Shown here: positions 35,784-47,700 of the stretch, one piece after another
How positions within the stretch are numbered: the first letter of the stretch is position 1
Layout: each line of letters opens with the position of its first letter
Assembly: GCA_949357655.1 (NCBI GenBank)
Contig: CASHTG010000012.1
Coordinates: 3,658,001 to 3,722,000, forward strand
DNA length: 64,000 nt
DNA from: Parascedosporium putredinis
Lineage: Eukaryota; Ascomycota; Sordariomycetes; Microascales; Microascaceae
Direction of reading: 5' to 3'
Notes under the pieces: generated by a model
The model's database searches: none
The model's input: only the letters and a program-made list of their open reading frames with translations
What the model was told of the DNA's origin: nothing
Position numbers and translations under genes: made by a program

Positions 35784-38700
35784 ATGGTGAGAGAACAAGC
35801 GCCTGCCAAGGTGCCCCTCCGGCCGATTACGGCAAACGAAGACGCCAGGCGACCTGCAGAGACGACGAGCCATTCCCAGGGCGCGCCCAACACACCAAAC
35901 AAGAGCACTGCTGCGAGTAGGCCGACCGCGACGACCGCCGCCACTTTGCCCTTTGACGAAGACTGGTTCGAAGACGGGAGATCGCCGGCTCACAGCCAGA
36001 GCCAAGGGCAGAACCTCTTGGACCGATTCAATGCGCTCAGCCTAGCCGGATCCCAATCCAAGTCGCAGGATGGATCGGCAGCTCCCGCAGACGCCTCCCT
36101 CGTCGAGATCTCCCCGCCGAAAGCCAGGGGCAATCTCCTCTCCTCGACCGGCACCGGCTCCAGCCAGGGCGCGAAGAACAACCCCTATGGCGGCGGCGCG
36201 GCACACAAGAATCTCTTTGGCTCTTCGTCGTCTTCTCAGGGCGGCAGGGGCAAGGCCGGGTCTTGGCGGCCCATGTCGTCGGCCCAGCAAAGGCCTACAA
36301 TAGCGTCTTTGTCAAGCAAACTCGACGCCCTGAGCATCACCGGGACGACCGCTACCGCATCTCGGCCCCTACCGCGGCCAAAGCTGCGGATATCCCGGCG
36401 GCCGCGCCCAAGATGTTTAGCTCGGCGGACGCGTTTGAGACGAAGCCGTTTGGGCACTACGAGCCGGGCCAAGAGTTCTACACCGACCCGAAAAAGGCTG
36501 CGTCGGACCTGAAGGCGCTGCTGGAGGGTGGCATGGATGAGGAGGAAGAGGAGGAGGGGAGGCGGAGGGTGGAAAGGCGGTATTGGCGGCCCAGGTGGCG
36601 CAAGGCGGTGGGGGTGGAGAGGATAAGACGAAGCGGGAGGGCTCTGCTGGAGTGGAGGAGAAGAAGAGCAAGAAGATGCATGACGGAACGCTGGAGGGGC
36701 TAAACGTGAAGCTGCTTCCACATCAGGTCGAAGGTGTTGAGTGGATGAAGGGCCGCGAGCTTGGCCCCGTAAAGCGCGGCAAGGTGCCTCGGGGTGGCAT
36801 CTTGGCGGACGACATGGGTCTTGGAAAGACGCTGCAGAGTATCTCACTCATACTAAGCAATCAAAAGCCGAACAAGGAAGATAAGAGTTGGAAGAAGTCG
36901 TATGCCGGCGTCGAGAAGACGACGTTGGTCGTCGCCCCCTGGCGCTGATCCGACAGTGGGAGGCGGAAATCAAGGAAAAGGTGGCCAAGACGCACCAGCT
37001 CAAGGTTTATGTTCACCACGGGCCGCAGAGGACGAAATCGCACAAGGAGCTCGCGCTCTACGACGTGGTGGTCACCACGTACCAGACGCTGGTGTCGGAG
37101 CACGGGCACTCGAGCAGCGCGGCGGACGGGCCTAAGGCCGGGTGTTTCGGGGTCAATTGGTGGCGTGTGATCCTGGACGAGGCGCACTCGATCAAAAACC
37201 GTAACGCCAAGGCGACCAAGGCGTGCTGCGCGCTGTCCACGGTCTTTCGGTGGTGCCTGACGGGTACGCCGATGCAGAACAACCTCGACGAGCTGCAGTC
37301 GCTCATCCACTTTTTGCGCATTCAGCCGTACGACGACCTCAAGGAGTGGCGCGACCATATCGACCAGCCCATGAAGAACGGCAAGGGTACCTCGCCATAC
37401 GGCGGCTGCACTCGCTGCTGCGTTGCTTCATGAAGCGGCGCACCAAGGACATTCTCAAGGAGGAGGGCGCGCTGAACCCGGGGGCAAGCCGTCGGAGCCG
37501 GGCGAGGAATCCGCGACCGGGTTCAAGGTGACGGAACGCAAGGTGGTGGACATCACGGTCAGCTTTTCGCCGGCGGAGAAGAGGTTCTACGGCCGGTTGC
37601 AGGCGCGCGCGGACAAGAGCCTGGAGAGGATGCTCAAGGGGCGGGTCAACTACGCCAACGCGCTCGTGCTGCTGCTGCGGCTGCGGCAGGTGTGCAACCA
37701 CCCGAAGCTGGTGGAGGGCAAGCTCGAAAAGGACCGGGATGCCCTCTCGACGGGGAGCGGTACCGGGGGCATCGGCAAGGAGGTGTCGCAGACGGCCATG
37801 GACGACTTGGCGGACCTGTTTGCGTCGGCGTCGATCCAGACCAAGTCGTGCGGGATCTGCGGGTACGAGCTCGGCCCGGTGGATTCCATGTCTGGGCGGG
37901 ATACGTGCCAGGATTGCTACGATGACTTGGCGTACTTTAACGATGGGGAGGATGCGGCGGCGAAGAATAGTGGCAAGAGGAAGACGAAGCAAAAAGAAAA
38001 GGGAGGAAGCAAGGACAGAGGTGATGGGCGACGGAAGCAGACGGAGGCGAAGACGTTGCGCAGGCGCGGGGCTAGAAAGGTGATTGTGGACAGTGATGAC
38101 GAAGACGAGGAGGAGGCGGATGGGAGTTGGCTTGTGCCCGAAGACCAGCGCGGCGCTCTCCGGCTGGGTAAAGCGGGTGGCGAGGAGGATGAGAACGCCG
38201 AAGGTGGTGGTGATTGGATAGGATCCGATGACTCGATCCACAAATCGGAGGCGGAGGAGGAGGGGAGCCAGCTCGATAGCTTCATCGTGCCGGACCACCA
38301 GGTGCCCAAGGACTCTTCATCGGTGCTTGCGGCTTACAAGACTGATGATGATGATGATGATGACGACGACGACAGTTTCCCGTCCGTGCAGGAATTGTGC
38401 TCGCAGCGCTCCCAGTCTCGGACCGTAAAGGGTGACGAGACGGGATCGATCCACGAGAGCAGTTCCGGGAGTGAAGACGACGATGACACGGACTCGGATG
38501 CGGAGTCGGTCGATACGGGGATCGACGAGGCGGACATTGCCAGCGGCAGCGACGACGACGAGCCGTCAATTCTTCGCGCGCCCAGACGAAAGGGCGGGAC
38601 CAGCCAGCAGGTGCTCGCGTCGGCCAAGATCCGGCGGCTGGTCAAGATTCTGCACAAGGAGGTGCACGAGCACAAGTTTATCGTGTTTTCGCAATTCACG

Positions 38701-39347
38701 TCCATGCTGGACCTGGTGGAGCCGTTTTTCGAAAAGGAAGGGTTCAAGTATACGCGGTACGACGGGGGCATGAAGAATGACGAGCGCGAGGAGAGCCTGC
38801 ACAGGTTGCGAAACGACAAGAATACACGGATTCTGCTGTGTAGCTTGAAGTGCGGGTCTCTGGGCTTGAACTTGACGGCTGCGACGCGCGTGGTGATTCT
38901 CGAACCGTTTTGGAATCCGGTATGTTCTTTTCAGCCCCTCTCTATTTTTTTCAACTTTGCTAACCATTGGGCCCCTACATAGTTTATCGAGGAGCAAGCC
39001 ATTGACCGGGTACATCGCCTCACGCAAAAGATTGACGTAGTCGTCTACAAGCTCACGGTCGGAGGTACCGTGGAGGAGCGCATCCTGCAGCTGCAGCAGA
39101 AGAAGAGGCTGTTGGCCGAGCAGGCGATCGAAGGCGGCATGAAGAAGGGGCCTTCAAGCTGGGCATCAAGGAGATGCTTGACCTGTTCAAGCACGAGGGC
39201 AGCGCGGACTACGTTGGTACGTATGAGCAAGGCCCCGGAGACGAGGATGCTGCTGGAGGCAACGGTGGTGTGCTGGCATCGCGAAACGTGGATAGGCGGT
39301 CGCAGATGAAGAGGCAGGAAAGCGACTTGTTTGGACGACGGTGGTAG
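35784..39347 (+). CDS. SNF2-family DNA-dependent ATPase (Rad16/Rhp16b-like)
   Basis: About 1170 residues, one intron (38920-38982). The N-terminal ~330 residues are Ser/Gly-rich with no clear domain. The SNF2 N lobe follows: LLPHQVEGVEWM, motif I DDMGLGKT (about residue 345), TLVVAPLALIRQWEAE, motif II DEAHSIKN and CLTGTPMQNNLDEL. A CGICGYEL...CQDC four-cysteine zinc site lies near residue 690. A long acidic insert precedes the helicase C lobe, with KFIVFSQFTSMLDLVEP, LCSLKCGSLGLNLTAA and EEQAIDRVHRLTQ. Proteins of this type remodel chromatin or clear DNA-bound or SUMOylated proteins; the exact branch is uncertain. Six frame breaks occur at CCCC 36366-36369, GGGG 36556-36559, CCCCC 36935-36939, GGG 37385-37387, GGGGG 37480-37484 and GGGG 39147-39150; each is cured by one base. 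The start codon is provisional. Confidence 0.9.
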
Positions 39348-40268
39348 CACTAACAAAGGGGAGAAGAAGGCAGAAGATGGGAGAAGGGCTTTGATGAATG
39401 TGACGCATGATTTGCATTAAACGGCTTTGGGATATGCATTACTACTTTGGTTTTCGGTGGGAGGGGGTGATCCTGGAGGTTTCTTTTCCAGGCCTTTTGT
39501 TTTTTTCCTTTTCCTATTTCCTGTTTTCCTACTTTATGGTTCTTGTAAAAATAAGGTTGAAGTAGATAGAGCATGACATGAATTTCGGCCTGCTGCAAGA
39601 GGGCCTATTTCTTCGTGATTTGGGGAATCTCCTTTGGCTTGCTTGTTATTTTCCTCTGATGTAATTGTCCATTCCTTCTTGAGAGCGTGTCTTCCCCTAA
39701 GGACCCAAGGACACAGAGAGGCCGAGAAAGCCGAGTCGAGAATGGACGTCTTTTCTCGGAGTGTGCATGATATATGCCTCTTTCGCTCTGCGGATCTCAT
39801 TCTCTTGTCTCTCTCCCAAAAGGGCTTGGCTCACTCACAAAGGAAAAGAACAAAAAACGTGGAGGTGGCCCAAGCTTCCCCAGGAACCTTCAATTTCGGC
39901 ACAAGCGCCCATGCACGCGGGCAGCACATGAAGAAGAAGGGGTCTGACATGGGATTTCGCGGTGACGTCGCAAGCCAGGAACCAAAAAGCTGCCTCGGTG
40001 TCTTTAGGAACCCGACCAGACCTCAATTTGCCCTCCTCCCTCCCCCGACCGCCAATTCGCATCCCCCACAATCCCTGCTTGTCTGTCAACCACTTGTTTC
40101 TCTTCGACTGGAACCGCATCGACTGTTGCGTATACTAAATAGCTTTATATCTCGACAGCTGGCTGTCGAACTCCGCTTGCGCCGCTCTCTCCCTTCCACC
40201 CACCGCCTCTCGACCCTCTCAACAACGCGCTCCTCCCTCGACCAATTCCCACACACATTACCGCGAAG
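39348..40268. other. intergenic region between SNF2-family and methyltransferase-like genes
   Basis: 0.9 kb between two genes on the same strand. It holds the first gene's 3' UTR and the second's promoter. The last 250 bp are C/T-rich, as expected for a fungal leader. No gene is visible. Confidence 0.45.
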
Positions 40269-41415
40269 ATGGCGCCCTTGCTCCCGCGCATGCACGTCTT
40301 TGAGATTGACGACCAGTCCTGGTATGATACCGGCCCATAACCACCCTTCCCTACCCCGTGGCCAACGCGCAAGCAAAACAAGCGAGGGGCGGAAAGAGCT
40401 TCATTCCCCTTTCGTCCCCCACAACAAGAAAGCGCTCGCTAACACCCACTCTCTCTCTCTCTTTCTTCTCTCGCCACGCAGGTTCCCCCTTTCTCCGCGC
40501 CCACGTCCAAAACGCCCTCTCCATCGTCTGGACCACCGCCCTCCCCCTCTCCTCCTCCCCCGCCACCCTCGCCGCCCGCATCCTACAGCACCACCTCCCC
40601 GCCTACGCCTCCCACACCTACATCGACTTCTGCGCCGGCGGCGGCGGGCCCACCCCCGAGATCGAGCGCGTCCTCAACGCCGGCCTGCGCCGCCGCCGCG
40701 TCGGCGACGCCACCTTTGTCATGACCGATCTGCACCCCAACGTCGAGAGCTGGCGCCGCTGCTGCGCGGGGCGGCCCTCCTCGCGTTCGAGCCCCGCAGC
40801 GTCGATGCCCGCGACGGCGGCGACGTCGTCCGCAAGTGGGTGGACAAGGGCCGCGCCGAGGGGAGGTGGCCCGTCGGTGCCCCGGGCGCCCGTGACGGCG
40901 CGAGGGTCTGCCGGTTGTTCAACTTGGCTTTTCACCACTTTGACGACGCGTTGGCCGGCGATATCGTCAAGGATACCGTCGAAACGAGCCACGCTTTTGC
41001 GTACGTTGCATTGTTCTTCTCGTCGCTCCCTTTTTTTCCTTGTCTCTCGCATCCTGCTAACCGCGCAAGGGACCCTCCCGACTACAGAATCTTTGAGCTT
41101 CAGGATCGCCACTTCATCTCCTTTATCCCAACTCTCCTTCTCTTCCCCGCCACACTCCTCCTCGCCCCTCTCTACGCCTTACGCCAACGCTCCCTCTCTG
41201 CCCTCCTCTTCACCTACCTCATTCCCATCATCCCCTTCGTCCTCGTCTTCGATGGCTGGATGTCTGGTCTGAGGACCCGCACTCCCGACGAAGTCGAGGC
41301 CATGCTCCGGAGACATGGGGGCCCCGAAGCGGCCAACTGGACGGTCAAGAGCGGGAGAGAAATGCATCTCTGGCCTTGCGGGTACGTAAACTGGATAATA
41401 TGTTACAAGGAATAA
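40269..41415 (+). CDS. membrane-anchored SAM-methyltransferase-like protein
   Basis: About 300 residues, three exons (introns about 40322-40481 and 41001-41087). Start MAPLLPRMHVFEIDDQSW, then FPPFLRAHVQNALSIVWTT. A glycine-rich SAM-binding-like motif follows (YIDFCAGGGGPTPEIERVLN) with an acidic second motif (VMTDLHPNVESW). After ARVCRLFNLAFHHFDDALA the protein ends with about three hydrophobic segments (HFISFIPTLLLFPATLLLA; LSALLFTYLIPIIPFVLVFD) and GREMHLWPCGYVNWIICYKE. Uncharacterised fungal proteins of this architecture are known; the substrate is not. Two frame breaks occur at C/G runs: CCCCC 40485-40489, directly after the first acceptor (two bases needed), and GGGG 40768-40771 (one base). 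Methyltransferase activity is inferred only from the motifs. Confidence 0.75.
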
Positions 41416-41845
41416 TGCAAAGGATAATGCATCGGTGAATACATGTAGAGAGGCTTGCAGAGCCTCAAGTGGGGCCAAGTCTAGACTCGTTCCAGGGGTT
41501 TTTAGAGAAGAGATGCTCCTGTCACCAAGTTATGCGGGAATGAAAAAGGGCAAGAGATGCCCCGGTAGTATCTTGAGAATAATTTTCTTTTTGAAAAGAC
41601 TTCAGTCGAGCTCTTAATGCTCTCCCGAGATAAGGGAAAAGATAAAATAAAAATGCCCTAAGCTAAATCCCAGCTTTCCGTATAATGCAGCGCAGGTGGA
41701 TCCCGCGTTCAAATGTGTTCCTTGATTCCCGACCTTTAAGACTTGTAATAACAGAACAAAGGGTGTAAGGTTAGAGAGAGATAAAGAGAGAGAGAAAAGG
41801 GGGAAGCATCAAAGCGTAGAAGCGTTTGAGAGACGTCCCTAGATG

Positions 41846-41885
<40 letters not shown>

Positions 41886-42081
41886 TTAAACTGGCATCAG
41901 GGGGTAGTAAAACAAACAGATCAAAGAAACGCCTGAAACGATGTTGAATTTTCTTTTGGTTTCTCCGCGCAACCGACCCTCAACCAAGGGGCAGGGTCAC
42001 GGTCACGGTCAGGGCCAGGACCATTCTGCGAGGCACTTCGCCAGCGCTGTCCTTCTCCACGAGACGCAATTCTCGGCCAGT
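41416..42081. other. intergenic, convergent 3' ends; GA-rich
   Basis: 0.67 kb between the stop codons of the methyltransferase-like gene and PEP carboxykinase. It is rich in GA dinucleotides (41771-41797 and 41851-41877), with the longer run forming a (AG)13 microsatellite. Both 3' UTRs should lie here. Confidence 0.5.
41851..41877. repeat. (AG)n microsatellite
   Basis: An uninterrupted AG run of about 27 bp between convergent genes. It is length-variable in most genomes and would be prone to the same length errors seen elsewhere in this sequence. Confidence 0.9.
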
Positions 42082-44793
42082 TTATACGGCAACCTGAGGA
42101 GCGGCACCAATGGCCTCCTCAGTGGCTTCACTCTCGTACTTGGTGAAGTTCTCCTTGAAGAGCTTGGCGAGCTTGCCAACCTCCTCGTGGAACTTCTCGT
42201 CGGTCGAGGTCCAGGCCTTCTGGGGGTGGAGGAGTTCCGCGGGGACGCCGGGGCACGACTTGGGCACCTGGAGGTTGAAGACGTCGTAGTTCTCGTACTC
42301 GACGTTGTTGAGCTCACCAGAGTGGATGGCGTCAAGGATGGCACGGGTGTACTTGAGGGGGCAACGCTTGCCACCCTGGGTGTAGCCGGCACCGACCCAA
42401 CCAGTGTTGAGGAGCCAGGCGTTGGCCTGGTGCTTCTCGATCTTGTCAGCGAGCATGCGGGCGTAGCGCATGGGGTGAAGGGCGAGGAAGGGCTGGCCGA
42501 AGCAGGCAGAGAAGGTAGCCTGAGGTTCCGTTACACCGTCCTCAGTACCGGCCATCTTGGAGGTGTAGCCCGAGATGAAGTGGAACATGGTCTGACCGCG
42601 GTCGAGCTTGGAGATGGCAGGAGCACACCACGGGCGTCGCAGGTGAGGAGGATAATGTTGGTGGGGTGGCCCTCGGAGACGCAAGGAATCTTGGCGTTGG
42701 GGATGTACTCAATGGGGTAAGCACACCTAGTGTTCTCGGTAAGGGTGGCATCATCGTAGTCGACTACACGGGTCTCGGGGTCGAAGACAACGTTCTCGAG
42801 GACGGAACCGAAGCGGATGGCGTTGTAGATATCGGGCTCCTTTTCATGAGAGAGGCCGATGCACTTGGCGTAGCAGCCGCCCTCGATGTTGAAGACACCA
42901 GTGTCGGACCAGCAGTGCTCATCGTCACCAATCAGGCGACGCTGGGGATCGGCGGAGAGAGTCGTCTTGCCGGTACCGGAGAGACCGAAGAAGAGGGTGA
43001 CCTCTCCCTTGTCGCTCTCGTTGGCGGACGAGTGGAGGGTGAGAACGTTGTGCTTGACGGGCATTTCGTAGAAGAGGACGGTGAAGATACCCTTCTTCAT
43101 CTCGCCAGCATACTCGGTACCGAGGATGACCATCTCCTTCTCAGCGAAGTTGATAGCCACCGAGGTGCCCGAGGTCATACCCGAAGTGTAACGGTTGGCG
43201 GGGAACTTGCCAGCGTTGTAGATGGTGTAGTCGGGGGTGAAGTGCTCGAGCTCCTCACGGGGAGGCCTGATAAGCATGTTCCTCATGAAGAGAGCGTGGT
43301 AGGCGCGGGCGCACACAACGCGCACCCGGATCCTGTACTTCATCCCATCCCGCATAGCCGTCAATGACGTAGATGCGGTTACGGGTGTTGAGGTAGTCAA
43401 CGGCACGTTCGCGGTTGATTTTCCAGACCTAACGGAGGTTATGCCGATTAGTTTCTGGCCATTCTGAAAAAAAGAAAAAAAAAGAAAGAAAAAAGAGGTA
43501 GCTGAAATAAAAGGAACAAGAAAAGAGGCTCATTGTGCAGTTCCCCGTTCGGTTCCCCTATGCCATTCCCCTATGCCATCCCTCATTGCATGTTGTCTCA
43601 ATTGACCTGATCGCGGAGATATCATGTGAGGTGGCCGCACTCGCGGGGAATCGGGTCTTGGCAAACTCGGGCGGACCGAGTGTGCTGTGACACCAAGGTG
43701 GCCGAAACCACCGGAGCAAATCGGGTACTGATTTGGGAAAAATGCAGGGTCCAAGCACTGGATTGGCGGGTGACTCGGGGAGGCCTTCGGCTAACCCTCG
43801 TTCGCAGCTCGGATGACTGTACCCGACTCTACCCCACATCCCATCCTCGGCTCAAGGCTAGGTTTTGGGCCTCCCACTTCGTCCATTGCAAGGTGGGGCC
43901 GATTGAATGACGACAAACAACCTGCGCTTTTCTCCCCGCTCTTTGAAAAGCTGAAAAGAAAAGCCAAGGGGAAAAGGAACGGGGAAATCAAGTGCGCCGG
44001 TTTTCAGGCAGCTTGAGACGAATGCGTAAGATGGGGGATATGGGCGCAGGGTAGGAAAAGCCAGGGTCTTGCCGTCGTGCTAAGTACAAATGTACAATGA
44101 CGCAGGCAGAGCCGATGACAAGCGAAGGAGGGAAGGAGGCAGAAGCGAAAGCACTAGGGAAAGCGCCAAAGACAACTGAGACAGCTCAACCACATTGGGC
44201 AGAGCAAATAATTAGAACACCAATTGAGAAAGTACGACTTACATCAGGGCTCATGGGCTTGTTGACAGGTCCCCACCAAACATCGTTCTCGGTCTGGGGT
44301 TCTTTGACGACACGCTTATCAGAGGGTGACCTGCCAGTTTTCGCACCGGAGTAAGCGGTGAGAGCACCGGAAGATGTGATGGCGGTTCCAGTCTCGTAGA
44401 CGAGAGCGTCTTCGTAGAGAGCGGCTACTGAGGGGTTGGCAATCTATAGGCAAGGAGACAAGAATGCAAGCGTTAGTCCTCTGTTTTGCGTTTCCCGGAA
44501 CCACCTGGGGAAGGGAAGGGTGTGCGGTGCGCATGACTTACAATCGAAACTCGGGAGTAGTCGATGTGCGCCGTCTCATAAAGAGACTCTTCAACTTCCG
44601 TAACTTCGTGCTCTCCATGGTCCTTGTCGAAGTTGGGCCTGTGGAAATCCTTCGATTAGCAGCCGTCGCCCGACCAAGGCAAGAAGGAGAGGGCAGAGAA
44701 CTTACTGGACACCCGCGGGGTGAAGGGGGTTTTGTTTACGTTCATATTGGGGATCACTGCCGGGTAGGGCTTCCGTGTTAGCAAGTTCGCCAT
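42082..44793 (-). CDS. PCK1: phosphoenolpyruvate carboxykinase (ATP)
   Basis: About 578 residues, four exons. It converts oxaloacetate and ATP to phosphoenolpyruvate and CO2, the committed gluconeogenic step in the cytosol. The ATP-dependent family is shown by GLSGTGKTTLSADP (P-loop), RLIGDDEHCWSDTGVFNIEG (kinase-2/metal site), ENTRCAYPIEYIPNA, FISGYTSKMAGTEDG and FGQPFLALHPMRYA. Exons 1-3 give MNVNKTPLHPAGVQPNFDKD, TEVEESLYETAHIDYSRVSI and IANPSVAALYEDALVYETGT. Exon 4 starts VWKINRERAVDYLNTRNRIY. Frame breaks occur at GGGGG 44725-44729, near 43337-43349 (two bases) and at GG 42620-42621. The third intron is unusually long (814 bp). The start at 44793 (MANLLTRKPYPAVIPNMNVN) is provisional; a downstream Met would give a shorter form. 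Fungal homologues are glucose-repressed and acetate-induced; no control site was identified here. Confidence 0.95.
43429..44242 (-). other. long (814-bp) intron of PEP carboxykinase
   Basis: Bounded by GTAAGT at 44242 and TTAG ending at 43429. The flanking exons join perfectly as VNKPMSPD|VWKINRERAV, so no coding sequence is missing. It contains a T/C-rich tract near its 3' end and no recognisable gene on either strand, although a 94-codon open stretch occurs on the plus strand. Confidence 0.85.
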
Positions 44794-47700
44794 GATGGGT
44801 AGGTAGTGTGTTGGGGTTGGATTCTCAAAGGTGAATATAAGGGAAAGTCGGTGGGCAGGAGGGGCAGGTTGGAATAAGATGGTAGCTAACTTGATGTGTG
44901 CGTGGAGGGAACTCAAGCGCGTTTTGGTGGCTTCAGATGGGAGAAGATGGGTTTTAAAGAGGCGGTCGTGTGAGGCGGTCTAAGGGTCTCCAAAGGGGCA
45001 ACTAACTTTTGTAAAGATCGTGTTGATGACCTGATGATAAGATTTGAGCTCTTGGTCCTTTGACTGAAGGATCAATGTAAGGAGACTCGCTTCTCTGGAT
45101 GGGGATCATTGCCTTTATGAAGGTTTTCCCAAAATCTATTCTTCTTTTCCACGACAAGCCAGACCTTGGTACTACTCGGCTCGGGAATCCCACTCGAGCT
45201 CCTGATAGGTGATGCGATCGAGACTGGCTCCGGAGGGCGTGCGTGTAGCGGCAAGGAACGTACGAATTTGGCCCTGTTCCGCTGATTGAGGCGTAGTATC
45301 GCTAGCGTAGACGTGCGATGGCGGGATGTTGTCGACGAGCTCGGCCGTCGTATCTGGTACTCAAAGGTACACGGATGAAGGAAACTGTCTAAGTGAGGGT
45401 CGTGTGTCCGTTTACTCCCTTGGACCGTCCCTTGGTTCGCACTTTCTGCGCCTGTGGTTGGTCAGTCATGCTCCGTCACGTTCCTAACCTGTCCGGCCAT
45501 GGCGGGGTGAAAACGGGGGAGGGGGAAGGGATTGAAGGGCAGGGGTGTGGGGTGTGGGTGTGGATTGATTTCAGAGGGGCGTCTTGGCTGGGGCTGCGCC
45601 GGTGCTGGTTGGGCTACCCTGTAGCATATCATTTGCTGCCGTTTCGGGGAACCAGCTGTCGCTGGGACGCTGGGGCTCTGCGTGCTCCACTTGGCGTCGA
45701 CGCGAACGAAAGTTTTCGGGGAGATTGGGAAGCGAGGGAGAATGAATTTGCAAAAAGAACGGCACTCGAAGAATATGGAAAATAAACAAGAGAAGAATGA
45801 AAAGAAAAGAAAAAAAAAAAAAAGAGAGACAAAATCGAGGAGAAGGGCCATACGGTGCGACGACAGACACCTAACAAGATATGGGGAGTTGGGAATGGAA
45901 TGACCGCCAAGTGGACTGTGGTGTGGAAGACTACAACTAGTGTAGTGCAGACCAAGCATCAGACCCCTCCTGTTCTGGCTGCGGCTTTGCTGTAGGTGAG
46001 GGGCAGGTTTGAGTTATCGATAACAAGCGAAAGTGGGCTACCAGACCGTATCCAATAACGTACTGTGTGATGGGGGTAAACGGGGAACTTTTTTCGGTTC
46101 TTCTTCTCTTTGCTCTTGCGTTTTCTTCTTCTTGGGCGTTCGTGCTCTTGCTTGCGTTTGGCGGAATACCGTTAAGCCGGAAGTGCTCTCAACTGTGGGT
46201 GTTTTCGGGTTAGAGGATGGGTCTTTGGAAGTCGTTGCAAGAGGGTCCCTCCCTCCCTAGGCAGGTTCAGGCCGAGGATATAAAGGCTCGGTTTTTTTCT
46301 CGTTTGCCAAGGTTCCCATGTTGACGCCGGTATTACGACGTCTTGGGGCTCGCCGGTGGAGGCGTGACTCTGTACTTGGCTCTTTCCGGATGGCAAAAGA
46401 CCTGTGCGGCCCAGATCGAGCCACACCCGGATCGGTACTCACGATATTATCCCGGGGACGGACGAGATGAGGAAATGGACCTCGAGCGGCGCGCTGTGGG
46501 TGCCCTCTCAATAGGCCTCGGACGTGAAGACGAAATGTACCTTCAAGTCGTTTTATTGGTTTGCCGATACCTAACACGGACGGCGACGGCAAAAGGGATC
46601 TCATATTTCACTTTGATCGGGGTTCCATCGTGTCAAAGAACCATTGCATTCGACCGTCATTGAATAGTTCCAACCCTGAAAACGAGCTACCTATTCTTGC
46701 GACTGTACACGTCTTACGTCTATCCCACCATCTTTCCGGTGGCTGGCCATCAATATTTCGACGGTCTTTCGTAAGGTCGCTGAACACCCACCCAAAACCC
46801 CTTGGTCTACCTTGAAGTTGACACACACACACACCCGCCACTTATGACGGCCGCGCCAGAGTACTTATCGATCATCGGTTGGGAACTTTGGTTCACGAAA
46901 AAGGTCGATCTCAAATCAATAGATCTCTTCAGTGTTCTCCTGAATATGATGGCATCAACGGCTCTACGAGTTCCTCCTGCACCCGGAATTCCCCGAGACA
47001 ATCCAAGGGTTTCGTATCTTTTGGATCTTCTTCATCATGGCGGGGTTCATTTTCTAACCGGGCAAAAGGTACCGTTGTAGGCGTCTCCAAGCTTCTCGAA
47101 GGAGACGACGGAACCTTGCGTAATCGTAATCTTGCTAGCCACCGTCGTTTTAGGGGCTTCCTTTTTCTATGCCGTTCCTTCCGTTTCTTCCCTTGCCTTG
47201 TTTTTCTTTTTACTCTCGTTTTCTTTTTACTTTCGCCTAGTGACAGGGATCAAGTCTCCACTGCCGAGCGGACAAGGTGCGGGGCAGCCGACGGGCAGGT
47301 TGACAATCAACAAAGATCGAGGTTGCCTGCTATCTTTCCCTTTTCGAGCTTGCCGAATTGATAGACGGTGATGAGAATGCCTAGCTAGAAAACGAAGCTA
47401 CAAGGAGGCATCAAGCGAAGAATGGACTGAAGGAAAGGAAGATAAATCAGATTAACAGGAATCAAAACGAGAATGGGAGCGTTTTGAACCTCAACTCCAG
47501 TCCATCAAGACAGCGGCCAGCAGAGAAGATTGCTGGGCCCATCAAGCGGCTGCTCGAGCGGCTGTCCAGGGGCTAAAGAGAGTTTGCGCGATACATAGTA
47601 TGTGGGCAGTTGAATCACCCCAGATTCTCCCTGGCTCGCCACTTCACAAGCAAAGTAGTCGGTGCACCAAATCGGTACTTGACTCCGGGTTTGCGGGACT

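Noticed and set aside
41941..43367. Two long plus-strand open stretches (42-43.4 kb)
   Set aside because: Antisense shadows of PEP carboxykinase, caused by its GC-rich codon bias.
43626..43910. 94-codon plus-strand open stretch inside the PCK1 intron
   Set aside because: No family resemblance, opposite strand, and the exons on both sides join precisely, so it is probably chance.
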